64,000 nucleotides of DNA from an uncultured Clostridia bacterium (GCA_944379995.1 CALWGF010000003.1:62001-126000); one strand, 5' to 3'. Numbered from the stretch's first letter, positions 1 through 8,060 are shown. Notes: a model not told the origin generated them from the sequence alone. Program-made: numbers and translations.

Positions 1-1458
1 CTGCATGTCAAGCTGTATTGTACCACACTGCCATGTTCTTCCAAGAGAGTCTTCAAGGTGGAAGTCAATTTTTGGTCCATAGAATGCACCATCACCTTCA
101 TTTACAACATATTCAATGCCATTTTCATTAAGAGCATCTCTAAGACCATTTGTAGCTATTTCCCAAGCTTCATCAGAACCCATACTATCTTCTGGTCTTG
201 TTGAAAGTTCTATATGATATTTGAAACCAAAAAGGCTATAAACGCTGTCAATAAGTTTAATTACACCACTTATTTCATCTTTAATCTGTTCTTCTGTCAT
301 AAATATATGAGCATCGTCCTGATTGAAGCAACGAACACGCATAAGACCATGTAAAGCACCTGATTTTTCGTGTCTGTGTACAAGACCGATTTCACCAACT
401 CTTAATGGAAGGTCTCTATATGAATGCATATTCTGTTTGTATACAAGCATACCACCTGGACAGTTCATAGGTTTAATAGCAAAGTCCTGTTCATCAATTA
501 TTGTTGTATACATATTATCTTTATAGTGGTCCCAGTGACCGCTTGTTTCCCAAAGCTGTCTACTTAATATAATAGGTGTTGAAACTTCAACATAACCTGC
601 TTTTTTATGAATTTCTCTCCAGAAATCAAGAAGAGTATTTTTAACAACCATACCTTTTGGAAGGAAGAATGGGAAACCAGGACCTTCATCAAGGAGTGCA
701 AAAAGTTGTAATTCTTTTCCAAGTTTTCTATGGTCACGTTTTTTAGCTTCTTCAATCATATTAAGATATGCATCAAGGTCAGCTGCTTTTGTATAAGCTG
801 TACCATAAATTCTTGAAAGCATTTTGTTCTTTTCATTACCTCTCCAATAAGCACCTGCAACAGATGTAAGTTTAAATGCTTTTACAGGTTTTGTACTCAT
901 AAGGTGTGGACCTGCACAAAGGTCAACGTATTCACCTTGTTTATAGAATGAAATAACAGCATCTTCTGGAAGGTCATTTATAAGTTCAACTTTATATGGT
1001 TCTTCTCTTTCTTCCATATATTTTATAGCTTCTGCTCTTGGAAGTTCAAATTTTTCAAGTGGAAGATTTTCTTTAACAATAGCTTTCATTTCTTTTTCAA
1101 TAGCTGTAAGTTCTTCTGGTGTAAATGGTGTAGGTCTATCAAAGTCATAATAGAAACCTTCAGCAATAGCAGGTCCTATTGCAAGTTTTGTTTCTGGGTA
1201 AAGTCTTTTTATAGCCTGAGCCATAATATGAGATGCTGTATGACGGAAAGCTCTTTTTCCTTCTTCATCGTCAAATGTACAAATACTTACTTCTGCATCT
1301 TTATCTACAACAAAACGAAGGTCTTGTGTTTCACCATCAACTATTCCACAACAAGCATTTCTTGCAAGTCCTTCGCTTATACTTTTTGCAATATCAAGTA
1401 CGGAAATTGCATTTTCATATTCTTTTACAACTCCGTCTTTAAGTGTTACCTTAATCAT
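1..1458 (-). CDS. thrS: threonine--tRNA ligase, N-terminal 486 residues (cut by window edge)
   Basis: Class II synthetase that charges tRNA-Thr in the cytoplasm. The 486 residues present read through a TGS domain (starts MIKVTLKDG), the editing domain with the HTASH motif, and the catalytic core with CPGGM and the motif 2 stretch VHRHEKSGALHGLMRVR. The family is about 640 residues, so the last part of the core and the anticodon-binding domain lie outside the window. The ATG at 1456-1458 is preceded by GGAG about 8 bases upstream. The gene stands alone behind a threonine T-box leader. The reading frame is intact to the edge. Identity is certain from family motifs; only the 3' end is unseen. 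Confidence 0.97.
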   Translation of the reverse strand, partial: MIKVTLKDGVVKEYENAISVLDIAKSISEGLARNACCGIVDGETQDLRFVVDKDAEVSICTFDDEEGKRAFRHTASHIMAQAIKRLYPETKLAIGPAIAEGFYYDFDRPTPFTPEELTAIEKEMKAIVKENLPLEKFELPRAEAIKYMEEREEPYKVELINDLPEDAVISFYKQGEYVDLCAGPHLMSTKPVKAFKLTSVAGAYWRGNEKNKMLSRIYGTAYTKAADLDAYLNMIEEAKKRDHRKLGKELQLFALLDEGPGFPFFLPKGMVVKNTLLDFWREIHKKAGYVEVSTPIILSRQLWETSGHWDHYKDNMYTTIIDEQDFAIKPMNCPGGMLVYKQNMHSYRDLPLRVGEIGLVHRHEKSGALHGLMRVRCFNQDDAHIFMTEEQIKDEISGVIKLIDSVYSLFGFKYHIELSTRPEDSMGSDEAWEIATNGLRDALNENGIEYVVNEGDGAFYGPKIDFHLEDSLGRTWQCGTIQLDMQ

Positions 1459-1493
1459 TATTATATCTCCTTTCAAATTAAAAAAATTTCCAA

Positions 1494-1755
1494 TAAAAAA
1501 ACTCCCATACCTTAATATAAAAATAAAAAGGGACGAGAGTATTATATTCCCGCGGTTCCACCCTAATTGTAAAAACCACTTAATTAAAAACTTTAACGCA
1601 GTTATACGGACTTTTTTAAAGTCACTCCGAGGTGGTATTCGAACTATCGTAAATAGGAATACTCACACCAATTTTAATAATAAAACTGTATTCCCTCTCT
1701 GAAAGATACTTGACAGCCTACTGTCCTCATCAATGTATTAACAATATATATCAAT
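1494..1755 (-). ncRNA. T-box riboswitch leader of thrS (specifier ACC)
   Basis: Read on the minus strand, the leader carries the conserved AGGGTGGAACCGCG T-box (1549-1563 region), which pairs with the tRNA acceptor end. It also has stem I hallmarks: AGAGAGGGAA near 1700, GGTGTGAG near 1665 and a CTCGGAG element near 1630. The codon in the specifier position is ACC at 1634-1636, a threonine codon, four bases after GAA. The competing terminator pairs 1528-1540 with 1501-1513 and is followed by a U run at about 1494-1500. Uncharged tRNA-Thr should favour the antiterminator and allow thrS transcription. The start is inferred from the promoter. Confidence 0.93.
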
Positions 1756-1761
1756 GACGTT

Positions 1762-1789
1762 ATTATATCACATAGAAAAAAGCTGTCAA
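1762..1789 (-). promoter_or_regulatory. sigma-A type promoter of thrS
   Basis: On the minus strand TTGACA (1784-1789) and TATAAT (1762-1767) are separated by 16 bases. Transcription should start near 1755, just before the T-box stem I. Confidence 0.8.
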
Positions 1790-1912
1790 GGAGTTTTTCA
1801 AATTATAAACAAAACTTTTACAAAAAGCCTATGTTTAATTTAAAATATGACTTTTACCATTTTTTAAAATATGATATATTATTATTTGTGTTTTAAAAGG
1901 AGGTAAAATAAT

Positions 1913-2194
1913 ATGGTTATATTAATAATAATGGCAATAGGCATTTTTATTGGATATAAATATTTCAATGAAAAATATTCAGGTTTAAATGGTAAAATAC
2001 AAATATTATGTACTGCCCTTCTTATATTTTCAATGGGTGTTTCTTTAGGAAGTCGTCCGGAATTTTTTTCTGAACTTGCAACACTTGGATTTGAAAGTGT
2101 AATTTTTTCTCTTATTCCTATAATTTGTTCAATTTTTCCTGTATATTTTCTTACAAAAAAATTTCTTGATAAAAAAAAGGAGGCTAAAAAATGA
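1913..2194 (+). CDS. LysO-type lysine exporter, small N-terminal subunit (93 aa)
   Basis: Small membrane protein with about three hydrophobic segments (residues 1-15, 28-48, 60-82) and the LysO/DUF340 signature FSMGVSLGS. In E. coli LysO is one protein of about 300 residues that exports L-lysine. Here its first part is a separate gene. Its TGA overlaps the ATG of the next gene by four bases (ATGA, 2191-2194), so the two are probably translationally coupled and form one transporter. AGGAGG lies upstream of the ATG. The assignment rests on recognising the family. The split itself is seen directly, and substrate specificity is inferred. Confidence 0.8.
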   Translation: MVILIIMAIGIFIGYKYFNEKYSGLNGKIQILCTALLIFSMGVSLGSRPEFFSELATLGFESVIFSLIPIICSIFPVYFLTKKFLDKKKEAKK

Positions 2195-2790
2195 TTATAA
2201 TAGCATTAATAAGCCTTGTTGCTGGTGTATTATGTGGTCAATTTATATTTGATACAAATACAATAAATATATTTTCAAATGTATCAGACTATGCATTATA
2301 TATTCTTATGTTTGCAGTAGGAATAAGTGTAGGAACAAATAAACAAGTATTTAGAAAATTAAAAGAATATCATATAAAAATTGTAATTATACCATTTGGT
2401 ATTATAGTAGGTTCAATAGTAGGCGGATTTATATGTAGTATTTTATTAAAAAAACCATTAAACGAAAGTCTTTCAATAGCTTCTGGTCTTGGTTGGTATA
2501 GTCTTTCTGGAGTTCTTCTTACAAATCTTGGAGGAGCACAACTTGGTACATTGGCTTTTTTAAGTAATATAATGAGGGAACTTTTTTCATTTTTATCAAT
2601 ACCATTTGTAGCAAAACACTTTAATAAATATACAGCAATAGCCCCTGCTGCTGCCACAAGCGAAGATACAACACTTCCTATGATTATGAAATATACAAGT
2701 GCTGATGTGGCTGTTATGGCTGTAATAAATGGTGTTATATGTTCCGCATTTGTACCTGTACTTATAAATTTCTTTTTCAATTTATTTTAA
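2191..2790 (+). CDS. lysO: LysO-type lysine exporter, large subunit (199 aa)
   Basis: DUF340/LysO domain protein with six or seven hydrophobic segments. The pattern YILMFAVGISVGTN near residues 36-49 repeats the motif of the small subunit, followed by the conserved GLGWYSLSGVLL and a late APAAATSEDTTLP loop typical of LysO. Known members export lysine or toxic analogues across the cytoplasmic membrane. The start ATG lies in the stop region of the small subunit, with AAGGAGG about 8 bases upstream. A bidirectional terminator follows directly. No lysine riboswitch was recognised upstream of the pair, so its control is not visible here. Confidence 0.85.
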   Translation: MIIIALISLVAGVLCGQFIFDTNTINIFSNVSDYALYILMFAVGISVGTNKQVFRKLKEYHIKIVIIPFGIIVGSIVGGFICSILLKKPLNESLSIASGLGWYSLSGVLLTNLGGAQLGTLAFLSNIMRELFSFLSIPFVAKHFNKYTAIAPAAATSEDTTLPMIMKYTSADVAVMAVINGVICSAFVPVLINFFFNLF

Positions 2791-2794
2791 ATCT

Positions 2795-2842
2795 AAAAAC
2801 ACTCTGAATAATATAAAATATTTATATTCAGAGTGTTTTTTT
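2795..2842. terminator. bidirectional terminator between lysO and the small membrane-protein gene
   Basis: A perfect 16-bp inverted repeat (2795-2810 with 2825-2840) has A/T runs on both sides. It can end the lysO transcript and the converging minus-strand transcript. Confidence 0.85.
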
Positions 2843-3121
2843 CTACTTTATTTTGTCTTTATTTTCTTCAAGATATTTTTTAAAACCTTTTCTTTGTTCA
2901 GAAGCAATTGTAATTGAAATTATATACATAACTGCATAAATAATTAAACATATAAATATACTACCAATATTTTTTTCATTTATTCCACTTAAAAAAATTA
3001 TAAGACCTATAAATGCAGGTATACATGAACCACATAAAAATATTAACCAAATAATATATTTTAATGGTTCCTCTTTTCGCCACTTCTCAAAATATTCTTT
3101 TTTTAATTCTTTTACTGTCAT
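2843..3121 (-). CDS. small two-helix membrane protein of unknown function (92 aa)
   Basis: Not recognised. The protein has a charged N-terminus (MTVKELKKEYFEKWRKEEP), two hydrophobic segments at about residues 22-45 and 52-72, and a basic/acidic C-terminal tail (KKYLEENKDKIK). GGAG sits 8 bases before the ATG. It follows a 46-residue gene by 15 bases, so the two are probably one transcript, read away from the XRE regulator at 3413. A small holin- or toxin-like membrane protein is possible but nothing in the sequence shows it. It could equally be a housekeeping membrane protein under local control. Confidence 0.7.
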   Translation of the reverse strand: MTVKELKKEYFEKWRKEEPLKYIIWLIFLCGSCIPAFIGLIIFLSGINEKNIGSIFICLIIYAVMYIISITIASEQRKGFKKYLEENKDKIK

Positions 3122-3136
3122 ATAAAAACATCTCCT

Positions 3137-3277
3137 TTAAAAATTTTCTCTCTTTAACTTTTCTTTAAGTTTATCAGCCTTCTCAACACTTTTTGCAATC
3201 AATATAATCTTATCTTTATTTTTTTCCGAAAGTTTATTAAAAATAACTTTCATATTCTCTCTTTTATTTAATGACAT
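3137..3277 (-). CDS. 46-residue charged protein, unknown function
   Basis: Short, lysine-rich, probably helical soluble protein. The start at 3277 is chosen because GGAGGGG lies 4 bases upstream; the longer in-frame option has no ribosome site. Its stretch FNKLSEKNKDKIILIAKSVEK resembles the C-terminal tail of the divergent XRE regulator (FDKLSPILQDYLIKSSQELL): hydrophobic positions and the KLS core line up. That suggests, without proving, that it copies the oligomerisation region of that regulator. It is first in a likely two-gene transcript with the 92-residue membrane protein. No family was recognised. Confidence 0.6.
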   Translation of the reverse strand: MSLNKRENMKVIFNKLSEKNKDKIILIAKSVEKADKLKEKLKRENF

Positions 3278-3351
3278 TATACCCCTCCATTTACTTTTTA
3301 TTGATATTATATATAAATAATACATCAATTAATGATTAAAATCAATCGTTA

Positions 3352-3393
3352 TATGATAAAATTATTGACTTTTTTATCATAGATTGATATTAT
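3352..3393 (+). promoter_or_regulatory. xre promoter with overlapping operator-like inverted repeat
   Basis: TTGACT (3365-3370) and TATTAT (3388-3393) are 17 bases apart. A perfect 10-bp inverted repeat, TATGATAAAA at 3352-3361 and its complement at 3372-3381, flanks the -35 box. A weaker copy, TAATGATT with AATCGTTA, lies at about 3330-3351. Such an arrangement fits autorepression by the XRE protein and shared control of the divergent small genes; that part is inference. Confidence 0.65.
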
Positions 3394-3412
3394 TTCTTTG
3401 GAGGTGTCAAAC

Positions 3413-3742
3413 ATGAATAATAGAATTAGAGAAGTAAGAAAAATTCTTTCTCTAAGTCAAAAAGATTTTGCAGAAAAAATAGGTTTGAAGCAAAATGCTA
3501 TAAGTTATATGGAAAAAGAAGGCTCAACTGTTACAGAACAGAATATAAAAAATATATGTCATGTATTTAGTGTAAATGAAGAATGGCTTAGAACTGGATA
3601 CGGAAATATATTTTTAGAAGAAACAAAGAAAAGTAAAGAGTTTTTTGAAATTTTTGATAAATTATCTCCTATTCTTCAAGACTATTTAATTAAATCATCA
3701 CAAGAATTACTTGAAGCACAATATAAACTTGAAAAACAATAA
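3413..3742 (+). CDS. XRE-family transcriptional regulator (109 aa)
   Basis: Helix-turn-helix repressor-type protein. The N-terminal HTH spans residues 1-60 (RIREVRKILSLSQKDFAEKIGLKQNAISYMEKE), and the NEEWLRTG-N-IF segment is typical of phage-like and lone XRE regulators. A C-terminal helical tail (residues 78-109) is a probable dimerisation region. The start at 3413 has GGAGGTG 6 bases before it. It is divergent from two small genes and preceded by an inverted repeat overlapping its promoter, so autoregulation is likely. No phage genes are nearby. DNA-binding is well supported; its targets are unknown. Confidence 0.88.
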   Translation: MNNRIREVRKILSLSQKDFAEKIGLKQNAISYMEKEGSTVTEQNIKNICHVFSVNEEWLRTGYGNIFLEETKKSKEFFEIFDKLSPILQDYLIKSSQELLEAQYKLEKQ

Positions 3743-3773
3743 AAAAGCTGTCTATATAAGGCAGCTTTTTTAT
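3742..3773 (+). terminator. terminator after the XRE gene
   Basis: Stem AAAGCTGTC / GGCAGCTTT (one G-U pair) with a TATATAA loop, followed by a T run. It begins at the stop codon of the regulator. Confidence 0.8.
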
Positions 3774-3936
3774 TGTATGTAATTAGTTTTAAATATATAG
3801 AATGTAATCTAGAAATTTATTTTTTAACTATTCTATTTATTTTATAAAAACATTTTAATAAAATTGACAGATATTTTTTATAAATACTTTAAATTGACAT
3901 TATATAATTTTCTTATAAAGAAATGGGGGAGTTTTT

Positions 3937-4647
3937 ATGTCGATTTTAAAAATAATAATATCTATATTTTTATTTCTTTTACTAAACAAACATGTATATA
4001 GATTTATATTTAAAAGAAAAAAATTAAAATCTTTTATAAAAATTATTATATATACATTTATATTTGCTATATTTTTAAACTTTTCAAATATAACAAATAA
4101 TATTTCAATTCCAAATTTAAAAAAAGCAACACTTCCTAAAGGTTTTGTATATTATAATCAAACAGATGATGCTTGGGGTAATGAGTATTATGGAACAAGT
4201 GATTTAATTAAAGATGCAGGCTGTGGACCTACTGTAACAGCAATGATTGTATCAACTCTTACAGATACAAAAATCAATCCTAAAGAAATGGCTGACTGGT
4301 CTTATAATAATGGATATTATTCTTCTGGCTCTGGCAGTTATCATACACTTATAGGTGACTCTCTTAATAACTTTGGACTTTCATACACTACTACAAATGA
4401 TATATATGATGTAAAAACAGCTTTACAAGAAGGAAAATATGTAGTTGCTCTTATGGGTAATGGACATTTTACATCAAGCGGACATTTTATAATTCTTTGT
4501 AGTATTGATAATTCAGAAAAAGTTACTGTTGCAGACCCAAACAGTATTAAAAATACAGAAAAACTATGGGATTTTAATATAATAACATCAGAAACAAAAT
4601 ATAGTTCTACAATAAACGGTTCATACTGGATTATAGATAAAAATTAA
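3937..4647 (+). CDS. membrane-anchored C39-like cysteine peptidase (236 aa)
   Basis: Papain-like Peptidase_C39_2 fold outside the cytoplasm. Two N-terminal hydrophobic segments (residues 3-17 and 34-50) anchor the protein. The soluble domain holds the catalytic set: C96 in the DAGCGPT motif, H173 in SGHFIIL, and D190 in the ADPNS motif. The C39 domain here stands alone and is not fused to an ABC transporter, so it is not a bacteriocin-processing exporter. Stand-alone C39_2 proteins are common in Firmicutes, with mostly unknown substrates. GGGGGAG precedes the ATG. The gene is monocistronic, ended by a terminator shared with aspartokinase. Confidence 0.82.
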   Translation: MSILKIIISIFLFLLLNKHVYRFIFKRKKLKSFIKIIIYTFIFAIFLNFSNITNNISIPNLKKATLPKGFVYYNQTDDAWGNEYYGTSDLIKDAGCGPTVTAMIVSTLTDTKINPKEMADWSYNNGYYSSGSGSYHTLIGDSLNNFGLSYTTTNDIYDVKTALQEGKYVVALMGNGHFTSSGHFIILCSIDNSEKVTVADPNSIKNTEKLWDFNIITSETKYSSTINGSYWIIDKN

Positions 4648-4675
4648 AAAAGCTGTCAAATGACAGCTTTTTTAT
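4645..4675. terminator. bidirectional terminator between the C39 peptidase and lysC
   Basis: Short perfect stem AAAAAAGCTGTCA / TGACAGCTTTTTT with an AT-rich flank on each side, placed between convergent genes. Confidence 0.85.
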
Positions 4676-4685
4676 ATATGTATTA

Positions 4686-5909
4686 TTAGTTTCTAAAATT
4701 CTTTGTTGCATTTTTAAATTTATCATGAACTGCAACCATAGCTGCATCAACATCAGCTTCATCAATAAGAACAGAAATTTTTATTTCTGATGTTGAAATC
4801 ATACTAATATTAACACCTGCATCAAAAAGTGCTTCAAACATAAGGCTTGCAACTCCTGGATTTGTAGCCATACCTGCACCTACAACTGAAAGTTTTGCAA
4901 CATTATCTCTATGAGTAATTTCTTTAAATCCAAGTCTTTCTTTATTAGCTTCAAGTACATCTAATGCAAGCTGTAAATCTGATTTTGAAACTGTAAATGA
5001 AATATCTTTTGAATTATCACGACCAATTGACTGAAGTATAATATCTACACTGATTTTTTCTTTTGCAAGTAATGAGAATATAGAGAAAGCCTTTCCTGGA
5101 ACGTCCTCAATTCCTATAACTGATATTCTTGATACATCTTTATCTGAAGCTACACCGCTAATAAGCATTTTTTCCACTTTTGTTTCCTCCTTAACTAATG
5201 TTCCCTCTGCTCTTGTAAGACTTGAGCGTACAACTAAATTAACATTGTATTTTTTAGCAAGTTCAACTGAACGATTATGAAGAACTTTAGCACCTAAAGA
5301 TGCAAGTTCAAGCATTTCATCATAGCTGATTTCTTCAAGTTTTTCAGCTGATTTTACAACTCGTGGGTCTGCTGTATATACACCATCAACGTCTGTATAT
5401 ATTTCACATATATCAGCATTAAGTTTTGCTGCAAGAGCAACAGCTGATGTATCAGAGCCACCTCTACCAAGAGTTGTTACATCATCATATTTGTTGATAC
5501 CCTGAAAACCTGTAATAATAACAATGTTTTTCTTTTCGAGTTCAAGGTGAATTCTTTCTGTGCTTATTGTTTTAATTCTGGCATTGCTGTAATTTGAATT
5601 TGTGTCAATTCCAACCTGAAAAGCATTAAGAGAAATAGCATTTCTTCCAAGTGCATTTATAGCCATAGCCATAAGTGCAACAGACTGCTGCTCTCCTGTT
5701 GAAAGAAGCATGTCCATTTCTCTTCTTGAGGCATTAGGATTGATTTCTGCTGCTTTTTCTATAAGTTCATCAGTAGTGTCGCCCTGTGCTGATAATACAA
5801 CAACTACATCATTTCCTTTGTCATATGCTTCAATAATTCTTTTTGCAACATTGAAAATTCTTTCTGCATTTGCTACGGAACTACCACCGTATTTCTGTAC
5901 TATTAACAA
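4686..5909 (-). CDS. lysC: aspartate kinase (407 aa)
   Basis: First step of the Asp-family pathway: aspartate + ATP to aspartyl phosphate. The protein begins with the kinase motif KYGGSSVA, has the GRGGSDTSA and DVDGVYTADPR motifs of the amino-acid kinase fold (to about residue 250), and ends in two ACT domains that bind lysine or threonine. The TTG at 5907-5909 is chosen: GGGGGGA lies 7 bases upstream and the product then starts MLIVQKYGG, the usual N-terminus. An ATG at 5951 lies inside thrB without a ribosome site. It is the last gene of the ACT-hom-thrB-lysC operon and ends at a shared terminator. Confidence 0.94.
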   Translation of the reverse strand: MLIVQKYGGSSVANAERIFNVAKRIIEAYDKGNDVVVVLSAQGDTTDELIEKAAEINPNASRREMDMLLSTGEQQSVALMAMAINALGRNAISLNAFQVGIDTNSNYSNARIKTISTERIHLELEKKNIVIITGFQGINKYDDVTTLGRGGSDTSAVALAAKLNADICEIYTDVDGVYTADPRVVKSAEKLEEISYDEMLELASLGAKVLHNRSVELAKKYNVNLVVRSSLTRAEGTLVKEETKVEKMLISGVASDKDVSRISVIGIEDVPGKAFSIFSLLAKEKISVDIILQSIGRDNSKDISFTVSKSDLQLALDVLEANKERLGFKEITHRDNVAKLSVVGAGMATNPGVASLMFEALFDAGVNISMISTSEIKISVLIDEADVDAAMVAVHDKFKNATKNFRN

Positions 5910-5925
5910 TTTAATATCCCCCCGT

Positions 5926-6828
5926 TTATTCTGAAATAATAACTGCACCATCTGTATCCGGTTCTAAGAGAGTTAACTCCCACTCATGAGGCATAGAATT
6001 TAGATATGCAGACATTTTATGTTCAAACTCTTCGGCTTTATCTTCTGTAAGAACAGCCATAAGTGTAGAACCAGCACCGCTTAAATATGCACCAACAGCA
6101 CCATAACCTTTTGAAGCCTTAAATATACGGTTCATTTCTGGTATAAGCTGTTTTCTGTATGGCTGATGAAGTTTATCGTCCATAGCCATTCTTAAATTAT
6201 CTATATTACCAGTCATCATTGATGCTACAAGAAGCCCTGTTCTTGATGAATTAAATATTGCATCTTGTCTTGATATTTCATCAGGAAGAACACCTCTTGA
6301 AGCTGATGTTGATATAGGAAAATCTGGCACCATAATAGCAAATCTGAGTTTTTCAGGTACATCAACTTTAACATATCTCATTTCATTTGTATCAAGAGCA
6401 CCCACAACCATTCCTCCAAGTAAAGCAGGGTTTGAGTTATCTGGGTGTCCTTCTATTTTAGCTGCTATTTGAGCCAAATCATCTTTTGTATAATTACAGC
6501 CTGAAAGATGATTTGCTGCCATAAGTCCGGCAACAATACAAGCTGCACTACTGCCAAGTCCCCTTGTTACAGGTATATAATCTTCCTGTATAAGTCTTAT
6601 ACCTGGCATAACTTTGCCTATTTCTGCATAAAAGTCAACCATTGTTCTATAAATAAGGTTTGTTTTATCAGCAGGAATATTTATAAGTTGTTTTCTTCTT
6701 ACTTCTATTTCAACGCCTTTTTCTATTTCTTCAAACCAAAGATGATTATAAAGCTTTAACGCAATACCTATGCTATCAAAGCCTGAACCCATATTGGCAG
6801 AAGTAGCAGGCACTCTTATATGCATCAT
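5926..6828 (-). CDS. thrB: homoserine kinase (300 aa)
   Basis: GHMP-family kinase that phosphorylates homoserine on the way to threonine. Motifs seen: VPATSANMGSGFDSIGIAL at the N-terminus, the ATP loop PVTRGLGSSAACIVAG at about residues 87-102, EGHPDN, and the C-terminal LSGAGSTLMA. Length matches the family. The start is one of two adjacent ATGs only 2 bases after the hom stop. No clear ribosome site is visible, so translation is probably coupled to hom. Threonine synthase (thrC) is not in the window. Confidence 0.95.
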   Translation of the reverse strand: MMHIRVPATSANMGSGFDSIGIALKLYNHLWFEEIEKGVEIEVRRKQLINIPADKTNLIYRTMVDFYAEIGKVMPGIRLIQEDYIPVTRGLGSSAACIVAGLMAANHLSGCNYTKDDLAQIAAKIEGHPDNSNPALLGGMVVGALDTNEMRYVKVDVPEKLRFAIMVPDFPISTSASRGVLPDEISRQDAIFNSSRTGLLVASMMTGNIDNLRMAMDDKLHQPYRKQLIPEMNRIFKASKGYGAVGAYLSGAGSTLMAVLTEDKAEEFEHKMSAYLNSMPHEWELTLLEPDTDGAVIISE

Positions 6829-6830
6829 AA

Positions 6831-8060
6831 TTATTTGTCCATGCGGATTATACTTCTTACTTCCGCAGCCTTTCTTAATATTTCTATTTTTTCACTAAGA
6901 CTTCCTTCTGTTTCTTTTCCTGTTAAAACAGCAATTTCATCTTCATAACCAATATCAACAAATTCACAGCCCTCAAAAAGAACTTTTGACTCTGTTTTTA
7001 TTGTTTTTAAATCACCTGACATACGTATAAAACCATAAACAGGAACATCTTTAAGTTCTAATATATCAAGTTCTTCGTCTTCCCAGTCTATATGTACATT
7101 TTCACCCATATGTTTTATAGCATCAATAACATCTGATACAACAGCACTTGCAGTAGGAAGACTTCCTGCACCACTTCCATAATACATTGTATCACCAAGC
7201 ATATTACCTTTAACAAATATAGCATTAAATACACCATCAACAGTTGAAAGTGGGTGATTTTTCTTAAGCATAATAGGTGCAACCATTGCTGAAATACCAT
7301 TTTCAAGTCTTTTACTTGTACCAACAAGCTTTATTTCACAATCAAGTTCTTTTGCATATTCAAAATCTCTTTTTGTTATTTTTGTTATACCTTCTGTATG
7401 TATTTTTTCAAAATTAGCAGTCTTACCAAATGCAAGAGATGAAAGTATAGCTATTTTTCTACAAGCATCATGCCCTTCAATATCAGCAGTTGGGTCTTTT
7501 TCAGCATATCCAAGATCTTGAGCTTTTTTAAGAACATCTTCAAAATTTCTGCCCTTTTTAGACATTTTTGTAAGTATAAAGTTAGTTGTACCATTTAATA
7601 TACCTGTAATTTCAAGTATTTTATCAGCTGTAAGACATTCATTTAAAGGTCTTATAATAGGTATTCCACCACCAACACTTGCTTCAAAAAAGAAATTTAC
7701 ATTTTTATCTCTTGCAATCTGTATAAGTTCTGGTCCATGTGCTGCCACAAGAGCTTTATTTGATGTTGCAACACTTTTACCTTTTAAAAGAGCTGATTTA
7801 ACAAAAGTATAGGCAGGTTCAACACCACCCATAACTTCAACAACAACTTTTACACTTTCATCATCTAATATATCATCAATATTATGAGTAAGGACTTTTT
7901 CAACAGGCATACCCGGAAATTCTCTTAAATCAAGAACATATTTAATATTTATTTCTTCGCCTGCTTTTTTATTTACAATATCTTTATTTTTTGTTATAAC
8001 TTCAAAGACTCCAGAACCTACTGTTCCATATCCCATTATAGCTATATTTATCATATGCAT
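6831..8060 (-). CDS. hom: homoserine dehydrogenase (409 aa)
   Basis: Reduces aspartate semialdehyde to homoserine with NAD(P)H. The N-terminal Rossmann motif is IMGYGTVGSGV. The catalytic domain has TSNKALVAAHG, EASVGGGIPII and GILNGTTNFIL, and YAEKDPTADIEGHDACRK lines the active site. A C-terminal ACT domain (about residues 335-409) supports feedback control by threonine. The ATG at 8060 is preferred because AGGGAG sits 5 bases upstream, whereas a GTG at 8066 lies directly against that site. The gene follows the ACT-domain gene without a gap and precedes thrB. Confidence 0.95.
   Translation of the reverse strand: MHMINIAIMGYGTVGSGVFEVITKNKDIVNKKAGEEINIKYVLDLREFPGMPVEKVLTHNIDDILDDESVKVVVEVMGGVEPAYTFVKSALLKGKSVATSNKALVAAHGPELIQIARDKNVNFFFEASVGGGIPIIRPLNECLTADKILEITGILNGTTNFILTKMSKKGRNFEDVLKKAQDLGYAEKDPTADIEGHDACRKIAILSSLAFGKTANFEKIHTEGITKITKRDFEYAKELDCEIKLVGTSKRLENGISAMVAPIMLKKNHPLSTVDGVFNAIFVKGNMLGDTMYYGSGAGSLPTASAVVSDVIDAIKHMGENVHIDWEDEELDILELKDVPVYGFIRMSGDLKTIKTESKVLFEGCEFVDIGYEDEIAVLTGKETEGSLSEKIEILRKAAEVRSIIRMDK

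Noticed and set aside
1913..2194. Possible truncated LysO pseudogene
   Set aside because: Both reading frames are intact, each has its own ribosome site, and they overlap by ATGA, which fits a natural two-gene transporter rather than a frameshift.
3843..3935. Two TTGACA boxes before the C39 peptidase as promoters
   Set aside because: At 3864 and 3894 the nearest -10-like boxes are only 10-14 bases away, too close for a standard promoter, so no call was made.
5910..5951. ATG start for aspartokinase inside thrB
   Set aside because: It has no ribosome site and adds residues not found in the family, whereas TTG 5909 has GGGGGGA at the right distance.
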